Assembly (NCBI GenBank): GCA_964621185.1
Contig: CAZULM010000023.1
Span: forward strand, 21,909-85,908
Reading direction: 5' to 3'
DNA: 64,000 bases
Origin: M3007 sp964621185
Lineage (GTDB): Bacteria; Bacteroidota; Bacteroidia; Chitinophagales; Saprospiraceae
Positions 52,535 through 61,825 of this stretch are shown here, one piece after another. The notes under the pieces are model-generated. The model had not been told where the DNA came from, did no database searches, and saw nothing but the letters and a program-made list of their open reading frames with translations. A program made the position numbers and the translations under genes. Position 1 is the first letter of the stretch, and every line of letters starts with the position of its first letter.

Positions 52535-54949
52535 ATGAAAAACTTTCTTGCCATGACCGTGCACCGGGCGCTGTTATTTTCAGTCTCCTTCCTATTCGGG
52601 CAGTTTGCCTCGGCCCAATGCCCCCCTGGCTTCAACGAGATCAAGCTTGAGCTGAAAACAGATTTCTATTATTATGAAGTCAACTGGAAAATAAGCGACC
52701 AGGCCAGCGGTCAGGTGCTGTTCGCAGGCTACGCGCCCAACGATTCTTTCAACACCTACACCTTTTGTGTCCCTGACGACGGCTGCAAGGTGTTCAAGAT
52801 CATCGACGACGCGAACGACGGCATGACGCCCGACGGTTATTATCGGCTTTATTTTAACGGAGAATTGATCCGGGAAAATATTGGCGGCGATTTTCAAGCT
52901 GGCGAAACCTTGGTGCTGGGCTGCCCTCCGGGCACTTCCTGCTATTCCGCCCTCCCGATCGACACGGGTGCATGGGCCACGCCCAATGGCATGCAAACCT
53001 GGTACCTGTTTGTGCCGCAGGACACCGGTTTGTACCATATCAACACCTGCGATTCGCTCAATGCCTGTGGGTCCAAAATATGGCTGTACCAAACCTGTTT
53101 CGGCCTGCTGATTTCGGATAACCTTACCGGAGCCGACTATTACGCCGATGGTGGCTGTGAAAACGGCGCCTTGGCCGCCGTGGCATTGGCCGGCGGCAAC
53201 GAATATTTCATCCGCATCCGATCGGAACCCGCAGATTGCGACACCAGCCCCATACATTTCACCTTGAGCTACCAGGGACCCATTAAAGGCTGCCTCGACC
53301 CGATCGCCTGCAACTACAACCCGTTAGCCACCCTGATCGACACCTGCCTTTACAACGGCGACCCGAACTGCCCGACGGCGCCCGACCTTGTTACCCGTGA
53401 AGACGAATTCCGGGCATCCATGGAATTAGGCACCCTGAACAGCCCCGATGCCTGCGCCGTGGAAGAAGGCTGCCTGCGCGGCATTGGAGAGCGGCATGTC
53501 ATCCGCTTCCATACCTATATTTTCAATACCGGCGACCAGGACTATTACGTGGGCGAAAGGCCAAGCGACCCCGACGAAGCTTCGAGCCAGTTCGTCTGGG
53601 ATCCTTGTCACGGCCATTGGCACTACATGGGCTATGCGGAATACATACTTTTCGATGCCAGCGGTTACCGCCTGCCCATCGGCTCAAAAACCGGGTTTTG
53701 TGTGCTCGACCTCATCTGCCCGCCCGAAAAGCGCAAATACAACTGTGTGAACATGGGCATCACAGCCGGCTGTGGCGATGTGTACGATTCGAGCCTGCCC
53801 TGCCAATGGATCGATATCACAGGCATCCCTCCGGGCGATTACACAGCGGTCATGCGGGTAAACTGGGACAGGAGCCCCGACAGGCTCGGTCGGGTGGAAA
53901 AGAATTACGACAACAACTGGGCGCAGGCATGCTTCAACCTGTCCTATTCCGGCAATACTCCAGTGGTGAGCTACCACAACGACCAATGCCCCCCGTATAA
54001 GGATTGTACAGGTGAAACCTATGGCAGCGCACAGCCCGACTGCAACGGGATTTGCAACGGCGCGGCCTTGCACGGCGATTTCAACCAGGACACTTTGCAA
54101 CAGCAAAACGACACAAAGGCATACCTGAGCACCATCGTTGCCGGCACCGGTGATGCCAGCCCATGCCTCGACCTGGATGCCAGCGGCAGCCTGAACGTTT
54201 ATGACGCGGCGCTTTTGCAGGAATGTGTGCTGCACCGCAATGAGCCGCAATACTGGATACAGGAGTTCCCCTGCCAATTCCCGGCGGGGTTTGATAACAC
54301 CGCCGACTTAGTGACCATGCGGGCCGGGAACCTTGACACCCTGGCCAAAACCTTTGACATCGAAATATTTAACCCGTTCAACGCTGTCTTTGGATACGAA
54401 TTCAGCATAACAGGGCTGGCGATCGATTCGGTGACCAACCTGGTTGCAGCTTACAATCCCGACTTGCGTTTCAACGCAGCCACCGGGAAAATTGTCGGCC
54501 TGGGGCTTGACGAAAGCGCGGTGAACAAACACGCCCTGCCCACAAGTTTTCTGCGCGTGCACTATTCGGCAATCACCGCCACGGAAATATGCCTTTCGGA
54601 AATTACGGCCGTGGTGAACCCAAAATACCAGCGCAGCAACGCCAGTATCGGCGTGCCGAGCTGTGTGCCCGGCAAGACCAGCCCGACGAACAACCCGGCA
54701 CAAAACGCCTTCGGGGTGTATGTGCAGCCCAACCCGTTCGTTGAAAGGACGAGCATCTATTTTGAAAACGAAGCGGCAGAGCCTGTGCGCGTCGAACTGA
54801 AGGACGTGACGGGCAAACTGCTGCGCAGTTTTGAGGGCATTCGCGGCACCTCGGTTACCATTGAAAGGAACAACCTGCCCCAAGGCACTTATTTTTTCAC
54901 GGTTAGTGGACGTCAGGGGAGTATCAGCGGTAAAGTTGTTGCCCGGTAA
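52535..54949 (+). CDS. T9SS-secreted lysyl oxidase with dockerin-like and cohesin-like domains, 804 aa
   Basis: Signal peptide (MKNFLAMTVHRALLFSVSFL), an N-terminal beta-sandwich part to about residue 280, then a lysyl oxidase domain. The copper-binding motif is CHGHWHYM (His359, His361, His363). The two residues that form the lysine-tyrosylquinone cofactor in animal LOX appear conserved as Lys385 (GSKTGFC) and Tyr417 (DVYDSSLPCQWID). A dockerin-like pair of EF loops (GDFNQDTLQQQND, LDLDASGSLNVYDAA) and a cohesin-like beta domain follow, then a T9SS sorting domain (VQPNPFVERTSIYFE). It is predicted to be exported to the surface, where it could oxidise amines or cross-link proteins. Domain names after LOX are my pattern assignments. 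Confidence 0.85.
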   Translation: MKNFLAMTVHRALLFSVSFLFGQFASAQCPPGFNEIKLELKTDFYYYEVNWKISDQASGQVLFAGYAPNDSFNTYTFCVPDDGCKVFKIIDDANDGMTPDGYYRLYFNGELIRENIGGDFQAGETLVLGCPPGTSCYSALPIDTGAWATPNGMQTWYLFVPQDTGLYHINTCDSLNACGSKIWLYQTCFGLLISDNLTGADYYADGGCENGALAAVALAGGNEYFIRIRSEPADCDTSPIHFTLSYQGPIKGCLDPIACNYNPLATLIDTCLYNGDPNCPTAPDLVTREDEFRASMELGTLNSPDACAVEEGCLRGIGERHVIRFHTYIFNTGDQDYYVGERPSDPDEASSQFVWDPCHGHWHYMGYAEYILFDASGYRLPIGSKTGFCVLDLICPPEKRKYNCVNMGITAGCGDVYDSSLPCQWIDITGIPPGDYTAVMRVNWDRSPDRLGRVEKNYDNNWAQACFNLSYSGNTPVVSYHNDQCPPYKDCTGETYGSAQPDCNGICNGAALHGDFNQDTLQQQNDTKAYLSTIVAGTGDASPCLDLDASGSLNVYDAALLQECVLHRNEPQYWIQEFPCQFPAGFDNTADLVTMRAGNLDTLAKTFDIEIFNPFNAVFGYEFSITGLAIDSVTNLVAAYNPDLRFNAATGKIVGLGLDESAVNKHALPTSFLRVHYSAITATEICLSEITAVVNPKYQRSNASIGVPSCVPGKTSPTNNPAQNAFGVYVQPNPFVERTSIYFENEAAEPVRVELKDVTGKLLRSFEGIRGTSVTIERNNLPQGTYFFTVSGRQGSISGKVVAR

Positions 54950-54966
54950 TTCAAGCCATTAGCACC

Positions 54967-55881
54967 ATGTTAAAGACCATATTATTGCTCATAACAGCGC
55001 TCGTAGTACTGCCCTTGGGGGCATTTTATTGGGACGATCCCTTGAGCCCGGCACAGCGCGACATGCTGCACACCGCGGCCCTTGCCATGTTGGCAGTGGC
55101 AGCTTATTGTTTCATCGTGGGCGAGGTCACCCGGAACAACAGCCAAGTGGACAAGCTCTGGAGCATCGTGCCTATCTTTTACACTGGCTATTTTGCCTGG
55201 GCATCCGATTGGAACCCCAGGGTGACGCTCATGGCCGCCCTGGCAACGGTTTGGGCCGTCCGGCTGACGTATAATTTCAGCCGGCGCGGCGCCTATTCCT
55301 GGAAATTCTGGAGCGGGGAAGAAGATTATCGCTGGCAGATGCTGCGCCAGGAGCCGATGTTCGATTCCAAGTTGAAATGGGCGGCATTCAACTTGTTCTT
55401 TATTTGCCTGTACCAAAACGCGCTGATCTTGTCGTTCACCCTCCCCGCCCTGATGGTGTCGGGCAGCGACAAGCCACTGGGGCTGGCCGATTATATTTTG
55501 GCGGTGCTGATGCTGGCTGCCATCGCCATGGAATATGTGGCAGATGAGCAACAATGGCAATATCAAGAGGGAAAAAAGCGCCGTATCCAGGCCGGAGGGG
55601 CGCTTGAGCCGCCGTACAGCGACGGCTTTGTTTCTTCCGGGCTTTGGAAATACGTGCGCCACCCGAACTACTCTGCGGAGCAGACAATCTGGATATTGTT
55701 CTATTGTTTTACCATTGCCGGCACCGGGAAATGGCTGAACTGGAGCGCTGCCGGATGCATCCTGTTGTTGCTGCTGTTCCAGGGCAGCTCGGATTTCAGC
55801 GAGAAAATTTCGGCTTCCAAGTACCCGAAGTATGCTGATTATCAGGGCAAAACCGGGCGCTTTTTGCCAAAGTTCAAGTAG
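54967..55881 (+). CDS. DUF1295 family membrane protein (steroid 5-alpha reductase superfamily), 304 aa
   Basis: About seven or eight transmembrane segments (ILLLITALVVLPLGAFY, AALAMLAVAAYCFIVG, PRVTLMAALATVWAV and others). The C-terminal signature GLWKYVRHPNYSAEQTIWIL and YPKYADYQGKTGRFLPKF are the NADPH-binding/active region of the 3-oxo-5-alpha-steroid 4-dehydrogenase/DUF1295 superfamily. It lies 17 bp after the lysyl oxidase gene in the same direction and may be cotranscribed. Its own reaction is unknown. Confidence 0.88.
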   Translation: MLKTILLLITALVVLPLGAFYWDDPLSPAQRDMLHTAALAMLAVAAYCFIVGEVTRNNSQVDKLWSIVPIFYTGYFAWASDWNPRVTLMAALATVWAVRLTYNFSRRGAYSWKFWSGEEDYRWQMLRQEPMFDSKLKWAAFNLFFICLYQNALILSFTLPALMVSGSDKPLGLADYILAVLMLAAIAMEYVADEQQWQYQEGKKRRIQAGGALEPPYSDGFVSSGLWKYVRHPNYSAEQTIWILFYCFTIAGTGKWLNWSAAGCILLLLLFQGSSDFSEKISASKYPKYADYQGKTGRFLPKFK

Positions 55882-55889
55882 GCTTGCCT

Positions 55890-56462
55890 TTACACCAATG
55901 TCCGCATCCATTCGATGAGTTCTTCCGATAGATCAGGCGGTGCCGGGCTTTCGGAATAATCGATGGACAGATTGTACAGCCCCCGCTGGTAAATCATGTC
56001 AAGGGCGGTTTTTAACGGCAAAAGCACGTCGGGATCAGGGCTGAGCAGGGGAACAGGAAGCACAGGAAGCGGTTCCTTAAGCCTGTTTGTCCAGATTTCG
56101 AGTTGGTTGTTGCCAGTCCGCCAGAGGGAAAACAAGTAGTCGGTTTCCGGGAGCTTGGGGTTTTGGACATGCCGTTTCCCTCGCCGCAACAGGTCTATTT
56201 CCAAAAAGTGCACGCCTGCGCGGTGGAGCTCATTTCTTTTTTCGTGGTAAGCTTGCCATCCGGGTATCCTTTTGTTTACGGGAGAGAGGATTTCGATGCA
56301 GGTAACAAGCATGTTGGTGACGCTTATCTTGTTTTCAAAATTCAAAAATACGAGATAATAATTTTGCCAGTCAAGTTGGCTGAAATTTATTCTATCCATC
56401 TGTTTGGCGCTAGGGCATTGTCCGGCACCTATTTGGCTTCCACGCCCCAGGTAGCGCGACAT
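55890..56462 (-). pseudogene. 5'-truncated DUF4058 gene
   Basis: The part from residue 45 (MLVTCIEILSPVNKRIPGWQ, then AGVHFLEIDLLRRGKR, LFSLWRTGNNQLEIW, LPVPLLSPDPDVLLPL) is clearly DUF4058, but family members begin about 100 residues earlier. The apparent start MSRYL is encoded by the palindromic repeat at 56450-56474, so the 5' part has been replaced. The remainder is open and could still make a truncated protein; no function is known for the family. Confidence 0.7.
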
Positions 56463-56474
56463 TCATGTCGCACG
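56450..56474. repeat. Second copy of the palindromic repeat
   Basis: Shares 22 of the first 23 bases with the palindrome at 47585-47612 (ggtagcgcgacat, then atgtcgc) but lacks the perfect right arm. It lies at the truncated 5' end of the DUF4058 gene. Confidence 0.8.
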
Positions 56475-56535
56475 AAAAAGGCCATTTATGGCCGTCGCCC
56501 CTTAATAGCAAAAAAGATAGGTTATGCCATTACCC

Positions 56536-57768
56536 CTATTCATACAACAAATACTTTTTCCGCATTGCTTTATATGCTTCCAAGCCCTCTGCCCAAGTCG
56601 CCCGTATTTCAGCCTCCGATTTCCCCTCCAATATTTGCTTCCTGAACGCATCTGTCCCCGCCAGCAAATCCATAAAATTGTCTTTCCTGAAAAAAACGGG
56701 CTTGTTGGGGAACGCTTTGTAGTAGTCCAAAAGCCAACTGATATTCAATTGGTCGCGGCGCCGCAAGCTGTCTTCCGAAATAGGTCGAAAATCCCAGCCC
56801 TTGCACACCCAGTGGTCGTGCAGGGGGGCTTTGTTGCCAAGGTTGGGCATTGGGATGAACTGAAAGGAATCCACGCCAAAATCCGGGTGCCCCACCACCT
56901 CAAAAGGGAAATCGGTGCCGCGCCCCAAGCTGCAGGTGCTGCCCTCGAACAAGCAAAGCGAAGGGTACAACAGCACGGAACGGGCGCTCGGCAAATTCGG
57001 CGATGGCTTTACGGGCAGGTCGTAAGGGGTGCTGTGCCTGTAATGTGCGCAGGGGATAACGGTCAGGTCCAGTTCCTGGGCTTTGTTGATCCAGCCTTCG
57101 CCTTTGTACATGCGTGCCAGCTCGCCTACCGTGCAGCCGTGCGCGATAGGGATGGGGGCGATGCCGACAAAAGATTTGAAACGCATGTCGAGCACCGGCC
57201 CGTCGATCAAATGCCCGTTGGGGTTCGGCCTGTCGAGCACGATGACGGGCTTGCCCTGTTCGGCGCAGGCTTCCATGACGTAAAACAGGGTGCTTATGTA
57301 GGTATAGAACCGCGCGCCGACATCCTGGATGTCAAAAACAACTACGTCTAAGCTGTCCAAGTCTTTCGGCGAGGGCTTTTTTCTTTTGCCGTACAAGGAG
57401 GCGATCAAGGCCCCTGTGCGGACATCGTGGCCATCTTTTATCTTTTCACCGGCATCTGCCTCGCCGCGGAAGCCGTGCTCCGGGGCAAAAATTCGGGCCA
57501 CGGCTACGCCACGCCGGTACAGGGTGTCTATCAAGTGCTGTGCGCCGACACAAGATGTCTGGTTCACCACAAAGCCTGCGCGTTTGCCCGCCAACAACGA
57601 AAGGTAAACGTCCATCCTTTCTGCACCGACTACCAAGCCTTTCTGTGCAGGCGCTGCCTCAAGCTGCACGTAAGAATGGTTAACCAATAAAAATCCTATC
57701 AAAAGCAAGCCCAGCAAAAGCCCCCTACCCTTTCTGGCAATTTTATTCAAATAATAATTCATAGCCAA
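56536..57768 (-). CDS. DUF1343 exo-beta-N-acetylmuramidase-like protein, 410 aa
   Basis: N-terminal hydrophobic signal (GLLLGLLLIGFLLVN) followed by the DUF1343/NamZ domain: KRAGFVVNQTSCVG, FAPEHGFRGEADAGEK, LDVVVFDIQDVGARFYTYIS, VLDRPNPNGHLIDGPVLD, HGCTVGELARMY and CSLGRGTDFPFEVVGHPDFG. Characterised relatives (NamZ of Bacillus subtilis and of Tannerella forsythia) release N-acetylmuramic acid from the non-reducing end of cell-wall fragments. It probably acts in peptidoglycan recycling in the periplasm. The Met at 57762 is an alternative start. Confidence 0.9.
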   Translation of the reverse strand: MAMNYYLNKIARKGRGLLLGLLLIGFLLVNHSYVQLEAAPAQKGLVVGAERMDVYLSLLAGKRAGFVVNQTSCVGAQHLIDTLYRRGVAVARIFAPEHGFRGEADAGEKIKDGHDVRTGALIASLYGKRKKPSPKDLDSLDVVVFDIQDVGARFYTYISTLFYVMEACAEQGKPVIVLDRPNPNGHLIDGPVLDMRFKSFVGIAPIPIAHGCTVGELARMYKGEGWINKAQELDLTVIPCAHYRHSTPYDLPVKPSPNLPSARSVLLYPSLCLFEGSTCSLGRGTDFPFEVVGHPDFGVDSFQFIPMPNLGNKAPLHDHWVCKGWDFRPISEDSLRRRDQLNISWLLDYYKAFPNKPVFFRKDNFMDLLAGTDAFRKQILEGKSEAEIRATWAEGLEAYKAMRKKYLLYE

Positions 57769-57913
57769 ATCATTTCAAAACAAAAAGTGTTTTATGTTTG
57801 CAAAAAAAGTGCGCATTCTTCAATTGTGATAATTCGACGATGTGTAAATGGCGGCAGTGTTTGGCATTTGTTTGAATGGAGCTGCCAATTCGCCTGCAAA
57901 GATTGATGGGCAA

Positions 57914-57956
57914 ATTATCATATTATCAAATTATCGAATTATCACATTATCACATT
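57914..57956. repeat. 8-bp tandem repeat upstream of the exonuclease gene
   Basis: Five units of ATTATCNN (ATTATCAT, ATTATCAA, ATTATCGA, ATTATCAC, ATTATCAC) plus ATT, ending five bases before the ATG at 57962, in the same orientation relative to the gene as at ribD. Confidence 0.9.
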
Positions 57957-57961
57957 ACAAA

Positions 57962-59347
57962 ATGTTTGCCATCATCGACGTAGAGACCACCGGCGGCACC
58001 GCCCGCTGGGAACGGATCACCGAGATCGCCATCGTGCTCCACGACGGCGAAAAGGTGGTGGACACCTTTTCGACCTTGCTCAACCCTGAGCGCAGCATCC
58101 CCTGGAACATCACCCAGATAACGGGCATTACCGATGCGATGGTGGCCCGTGCCCCGCGTTTTTTTGAAGTAGCCAAACAGATCGTGCAAATGACAGAGGG
58201 CTGCATTTTCGTCGCCCACAACGTTTCCTTCGATTACAGCTTCGTCCGCGAAGAATTTTCCAGGCTCGGCTTCGATTACACCCGCAAACAGTTATGCACC
58301 GTGCGCTTGGCCCGCAAGGTATTCCCCGGCCTGCCGAGCTACAGCCTGAGCAACCTCAAAAAACATTTCAACATCCATGCCGAGCAAAGCCACCGGGCCC
58401 TCGACGACACCTTAGCCACCGTCAAGCTTTTTGAGCTGATACTCGCAGAGCAGGAGGGCGGCGGCAAGTTGAAGGCGCTCGTCAACCAGGGCGTAAAGGA
58501 AACCAAACTTCCGCAGAACATCACGCTTGAGCGGCTTCATGCCGTGCCGGAAGCTTGTGGCGTCTATTATCTGCACGACATTCGCGGCGAAGTGCTCTAC
58601 GTCGGCAAAAGCCTGAACATCAGGAAGCGGCTTTTCGAGCATTTTTCCGACCAGACGCCCAAGGGTGAAAAATTGCGGGCGGGCGTGGCCGATTTGAGCT
58701 GGGAAGTGACGGGAAGCGAATTAGTGGCCCTTCTGCACGAAAGCGCTGAGATCAAGCGCTTGCAGCCGCCCATCAACCGGGCATTGCGCATCCGCAGCTA
58801 TGCCGCCGCCATCTTCACCTACACCGACCAGAACGGCTATAAATGTTTAGCCGTGGGCAAGCGCACCGAAAAGAATGCCCGCAAGCTCGACTTGGTGGCG
58901 GAATACCCCAAATTGGACAATGCGCGGTCGCACCTGCAAAGCATGGTGCGCCATTGGGAGCTATGCTACCGGCTTTCCAACTTAGATGCCTCCAGTAAAG
59001 CTTGTTTCCACTACTCCATCAAAAAATGTTTCGGCGCCTGTGTGGGCGAGGAAGCCCCGGAGGATTACAATGAGCGCGTTGAAATGGCGATTGCTGAGAT
59101 CGACAAGCGGCTCAGCGGCAGTTTTTTGCTCATCGACAAAGGCAGGACAACCGACGAGGTGGCTTTGGTGGGTGTTCAGGACGGAAAATATTGTGGCTTT
59201 GGCTACGCAGATGCCGACATGGGGCAAAGCACGGTGGAAGACCTGCTGGAATGCCTCAAGCCCGTGGACGGCCCCAACCCGGATGCTTCCCGTATCATCC
59301 ACTATTTTATGGAAAGCAAGAATGGCATAAAGGTGCTGCCATTTTAG
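57962..59347 (+). CDS. DnaQ-like exonuclease fused to a GIY-YIG nuclease domain, 461 aa
   Basis: The N-terminal DEDDh exonuclease starts at residue 1 (FAIIDVETTGG, Asp5 and Glu7; VAHNVSFDY; HRALDDTLA). A GIY-YIG endonuclease domain follows at about 195-290 (ACGVYYLHDIRGEVLYVGKS, RKRLFEHF), like the UvrC N-terminal part and E. coli Cho. The C-terminal 150 residues include the zinc-type C...C segment KACFHYSIKKCFGAC, as in UvrC-related proteins. Similar fusions are common in Bacteroidota and are thought to act in DNA repair. Start ATG 57962 follows directly the repeat block; the upstream open frame is not conserved. Confidence 0.92.
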   Translation: MFAIIDVETTGGTARWERITEIAIVLHDGEKVVDTFSTLLNPERSIPWNITQITGITDAMVARAPRFFEVAKQIVQMTEGCIFVAHNVSFDYSFVREEFSRLGFDYTRKQLCTVRLARKVFPGLPSYSLSNLKKHFNIHAEQSHRALDDTLATVKLFELILAEQEGGGKLKALVNQGVKETKLPQNITLERLHAVPEACGVYYLHDIRGEVLYVGKSLNIRKRLFEHFSDQTPKGEKLRAGVADLSWEVTGSELVALLHESAEIKRLQPPINRALRIRSYAAAIFTYTDQNGYKCLAVGKRTEKNARKLDLVAEYPKLDNARSHLQSMVRHWELCYRLSNLDASSKACFHYSIKKCFGACVGEEAPEDYNERVEMAIAEIDKRLSGSFLLIDKGRTTDEVALVGVQDGKYCGFGYADADMGQSTVEDLLECLKPVDGPNPDASRIIHYFMESKNGIKVLPF

Positions 59348-59368
59348 CCCGCCTTCGACGGGGTATGC

Positions 59369-59376
59369 TACCTTTG
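59369..59376 (+). promoter_or_regulatory. -7 promoter element before the Gfo/Idh/MocA gene
   Basis: TACCTTTG (TAnnTTTG), 18 bases before the ATG at 59395, just after the exonuclease stop. Confidence 0.5.
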
Positions 59377-59394
59377 CGGGCTAAAAATCAGCTT

Positions 59395-60381
59395 ATGCGC
59401 ATTGCCTTGCTCGGTGCCGGCCACCTCGGAAAGATCCACCTCAAATGTATCCGCTCCAGCGCTTGCTGGGAGCTTGCGGGCTTTTACGACCCGGACGACA
59501 AAAATGCGGCTTCCGTGGAGGCCCAGTTTGGCGCCAAACGCTACCGGTCTTTCGCCAAACTGCTGCAGGAAGTGGACGCCGTGGACATCGTGACCCCTAC
59601 CCCAACCCATTTCGCGCTGGCAGCAAAGGCCATCGAGGCGGGCAAACATGTATTTGTGGAAAAACCCGTGACGCATACTTTGGCGCAAGGCAAAAAGCTC
59701 CTTCAACTGGCTGAAAAACACGGCGTTACGGTGCAAGTCGGCCACGTGGAGCGCTTCAACCCGGCCTTTACCGCGCTGGGCGACATGGCCTTGAACCCCA
59801 TGTTCATCGAAGGTCACCGATTAGCCGTCTTTCAGCCGCGCGGCACCGATGTTTCTGTCATCCTCGACCTGATGATACACGACCTGGATTTGGTGCTTCA
59901 TTTGGTAAAATCTCCGGTAAAAAAGGTCAGCGCCAGCGGGGTGGCCGTGCTCAGTAACACCCCCGACATTGCCAACGCCCGCATCGAGTTTGCCAACGGC
60001 TGCGTCGCCAACCTCACTGCCAGCCGCATTTCCATGAAACAGATGCGGAAAATGCGGCTTTTCCAGCAAGACCATTACCTCAGCCTCGATTTTCTGGAGA
60101 AAAACGCCCAGATTGTCCGGCTCTTCGACCAGGGCGCCGACAACCTGCCGCCCTTGAACCAGTTGATGGAATTTGAGACCAATGCGGGCAAAAAATGGTT
60201 GCAAATGCAGATGCCGGAAGCAACCCCGATCAATGCGATCGAGGAGGAGTTGAAAAGCTTTTATGACGCTATCGAAAAAAAACATCCTCCGGTGGTGACG
60301 CTGCAGGATGGCGTGGCGGCGTTGGCGCTGGCGCAAAAGATCTTGAGGGAAATAGCAGTAAGGAGGGCAATGCTGGCCTAA
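59395..60381 (+). CDS. Gfo/Idh/MocA-family oxidoreductase, 328 aa
   Basis: N-terminal Rossmann fold (RIALLGAGHLGKIHLK), the EKPVTHT motif (residues 91-97; the catalytic Lys in the family is EKP) and a C-terminal alpha/beta domain with VQVGHVERFNPAF and VILDLMIHDLDLVLH (the conserved H-D/H pair). These enzymes use NAD(P) to oxidise sugars or reduce related compounds; the substrate cannot be read here. The gene has its own -7 motif. Its stop overlaps the convergent helicase gene by four bases. Confidence 0.9.
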   Translation: MRIALLGAGHLGKIHLKCIRSSACWELAGFYDPDDKNAASVEAQFGAKRYRSFAKLLQEVDAVDIVTPTPTHFALAAKAIEAGKHVFVEKPVTHTLAQGKKLLQLAEKHGVTVQVGHVERFNPAFTALGDMALNPMFIEGHRLAVFQPRGTDVSVILDLMIHDLDLVLHLVKSPVKKVSASGVAVLSNTPDIANARIEFANGCVANLTASRISMKQMRKMRLFQQDHYLSLDFLEKNAQIVRLFDQGADNLPPLNQLMEFETNAGKKWLQMQMPEATPINAIEEELKSFYDAIEKKHPPVVTLQDGVAALALAQKILREIAVRRAMLA

Positions 60382-61688
60382 AAATTCCGCTCATAAAATT
60401 CCACCACCCGCTCATCCGTGATCACATCCTGGGGCCTTATGCGCTGCCGCAACACGATGCCTTCCAAGCTGCGGCAGCGGCTCAGCGCCACGTACAGCTG
60501 CCCGTGCTCGAATGCGCCGCCGCCCAGGTCGATCAATACCCGGTCGAAAGTCTTTCCCTGGCTTTTGTGGATCGTGATGGCCCAGGCCAATTTCAGGGGG
60601 TATTGGGTGAAGGAGCCGATGGTCTCTGTTTCCAGGTCGCCGCTGGGTCCGCCTTTGTAGCGGATAATTTCCCACTCGGCTTTTGGCACTTCGATGCGGC
60701 GCTTGTTGCCCAGCGCATCTTCTGTTTCCACTACAATTTTGTTGGGTTCAAGCTGGACGATTTTTCCGATGGTGCCGTTCACGAACTTGCGCTCCTCCTG
60801 GTCGTTGCGCACGAACATCACCTGTGCGCCCTTGCGCAGGCGCAAGCCAAAGTCGGTGGGGTATAATGTTGGGTCAAAAAGGCCCTGGACGGTGGCGACA
60901 AATTCATGCTCTTCGCTTTGGAGCAAGCTCAATTCGCGCTGGTTTATGCGCTCGGCGGTCGCGTTGCGGGCTGAGAGTGTAATATAGCCATCGGTTTCGG
61001 GGAAATCGGGGTGGTAGCGCTCGTTCAGGTCATCCAGGTCGTCATAGTCGAGGTTGTTGACGCGCACGGCCTCCAGCAAGCGCAGGAAGTGCCGCGACTC
61101 CTGGCGATACACCTTTCTCAGTTCTATGGTTTCCAGTTGGAAGTCGGGCTCCTGCATGATGTGGGCCTCGAAAAAATAGGGCGAGCGGTAATAGTCGGTG
61201 AAATAGGCGGCTTCCACCGGGTCGCGGGTGACGACGGGCGGCAACTGGAACAGGTCGCCAAAAAACACCACCTGCACGCCGCCGAACGGCCGAAAGTTTT
61301 CTCGGTTCACGCGCAGGAACTTGTCGATGCCGTCCAGGACATCGGCGCGCACCATCGATATCTCGTCTATGACCAGCACTTCCAGGGCTTTGTAGAGGCG
61401 CAGCTTGTCTTTGCGGCTAGTTTTGCGCGCGGCTTCGGAAGGGGTTATGATGCGCGGCGGGAAGCCAAAAAAAGAATGTATGGTCTGCCCTTTCACGTTG
61501 AGCGCGGCTACGCCCGTTGGGGCCAGCACGGCCACATTTTTATGAGTGGTGTTGCGAAAAAGCTGGAGCAGGGTGCTTTTGCCCGTGCCGGCTTTGCCCG
61601 TAATGAACAGGCTTGTGTCGGTTTTTTCCAGCACGTCGAGTGCGTACTTGAAATCGTCGTTGAGTTGCAGGGGTGCGTTGCCGAGCAT
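60378..61688 (-). CDS. PIF1-like AAA helicase, 436 aa
   Basis: Walker A is in SLFITGKAGTGKSTLL (near residue 30), Walker B in VLVIDEISMVRADVLDGI, the sensor region VQVVFFGDLFQLPPV and the C-terminal UvrD-like element AWAITIHKSQGKTFDR, ALSRCRS. Bacteroidota commonly carry this compact PIF1/RecD2-like helicase, which unwinds DNA 5'-3'. ATG 61688 is chosen (MLGNAPLQLNDDF); an upstream extension has no family sequence. On the minus strand CATCTTTG lies nearby, a weak -7 match. Confidence 0.92.
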   Translation of the reverse strand: MLGNAPLQLNDDFKYALDVLEKTDTSLFITGKAGTGKSTLLQLFRNTTHKNVAVLAPTGVAALNVKGQTIHSFFGFPPRIITPSEAARKTSRKDKLRLYKALEVLVIDEISMVRADVLDGIDKFLRVNRENFRPFGGVQVVFFGDLFQLPPVVTRDPVEAAYFTDYYRSPYFFEAHIMQEPDFQLETIELRKVYRQESRHFLRLLEAVRVNNLDYDDLDDLNERYHPDFPETDGYITLSARNATAERINQRELSLLQSEEHEFVATVQGLFDPTLYPTDFGLRLRKGAQVMFVRNDQEERKFVNGTIGKIVQLEPNKIVVETEDALGNKRRIEVPKAEWEIIRYKGGPSGDLETETIGSFTQYPLKLAWAITIHKSQGKTFDRVLIDLGGGAFEHGQLYVALSRCRSLEGIVLRQRIRPQDVITDERVVEFYERNF

Positions 61689-61825
61689 GGTAGCGCAAAG
61701 ATGCTCAGAACTTGCAAGGCCAGGAAGCCAAGCCGGAAAGATGTGGGTAAATTTTAACACTCTTGCTGCAAAAACTGCTTAACTTTCGAGCGTATTTTCC
61801 CAGTTCGAACATCAAATTTTTAATC

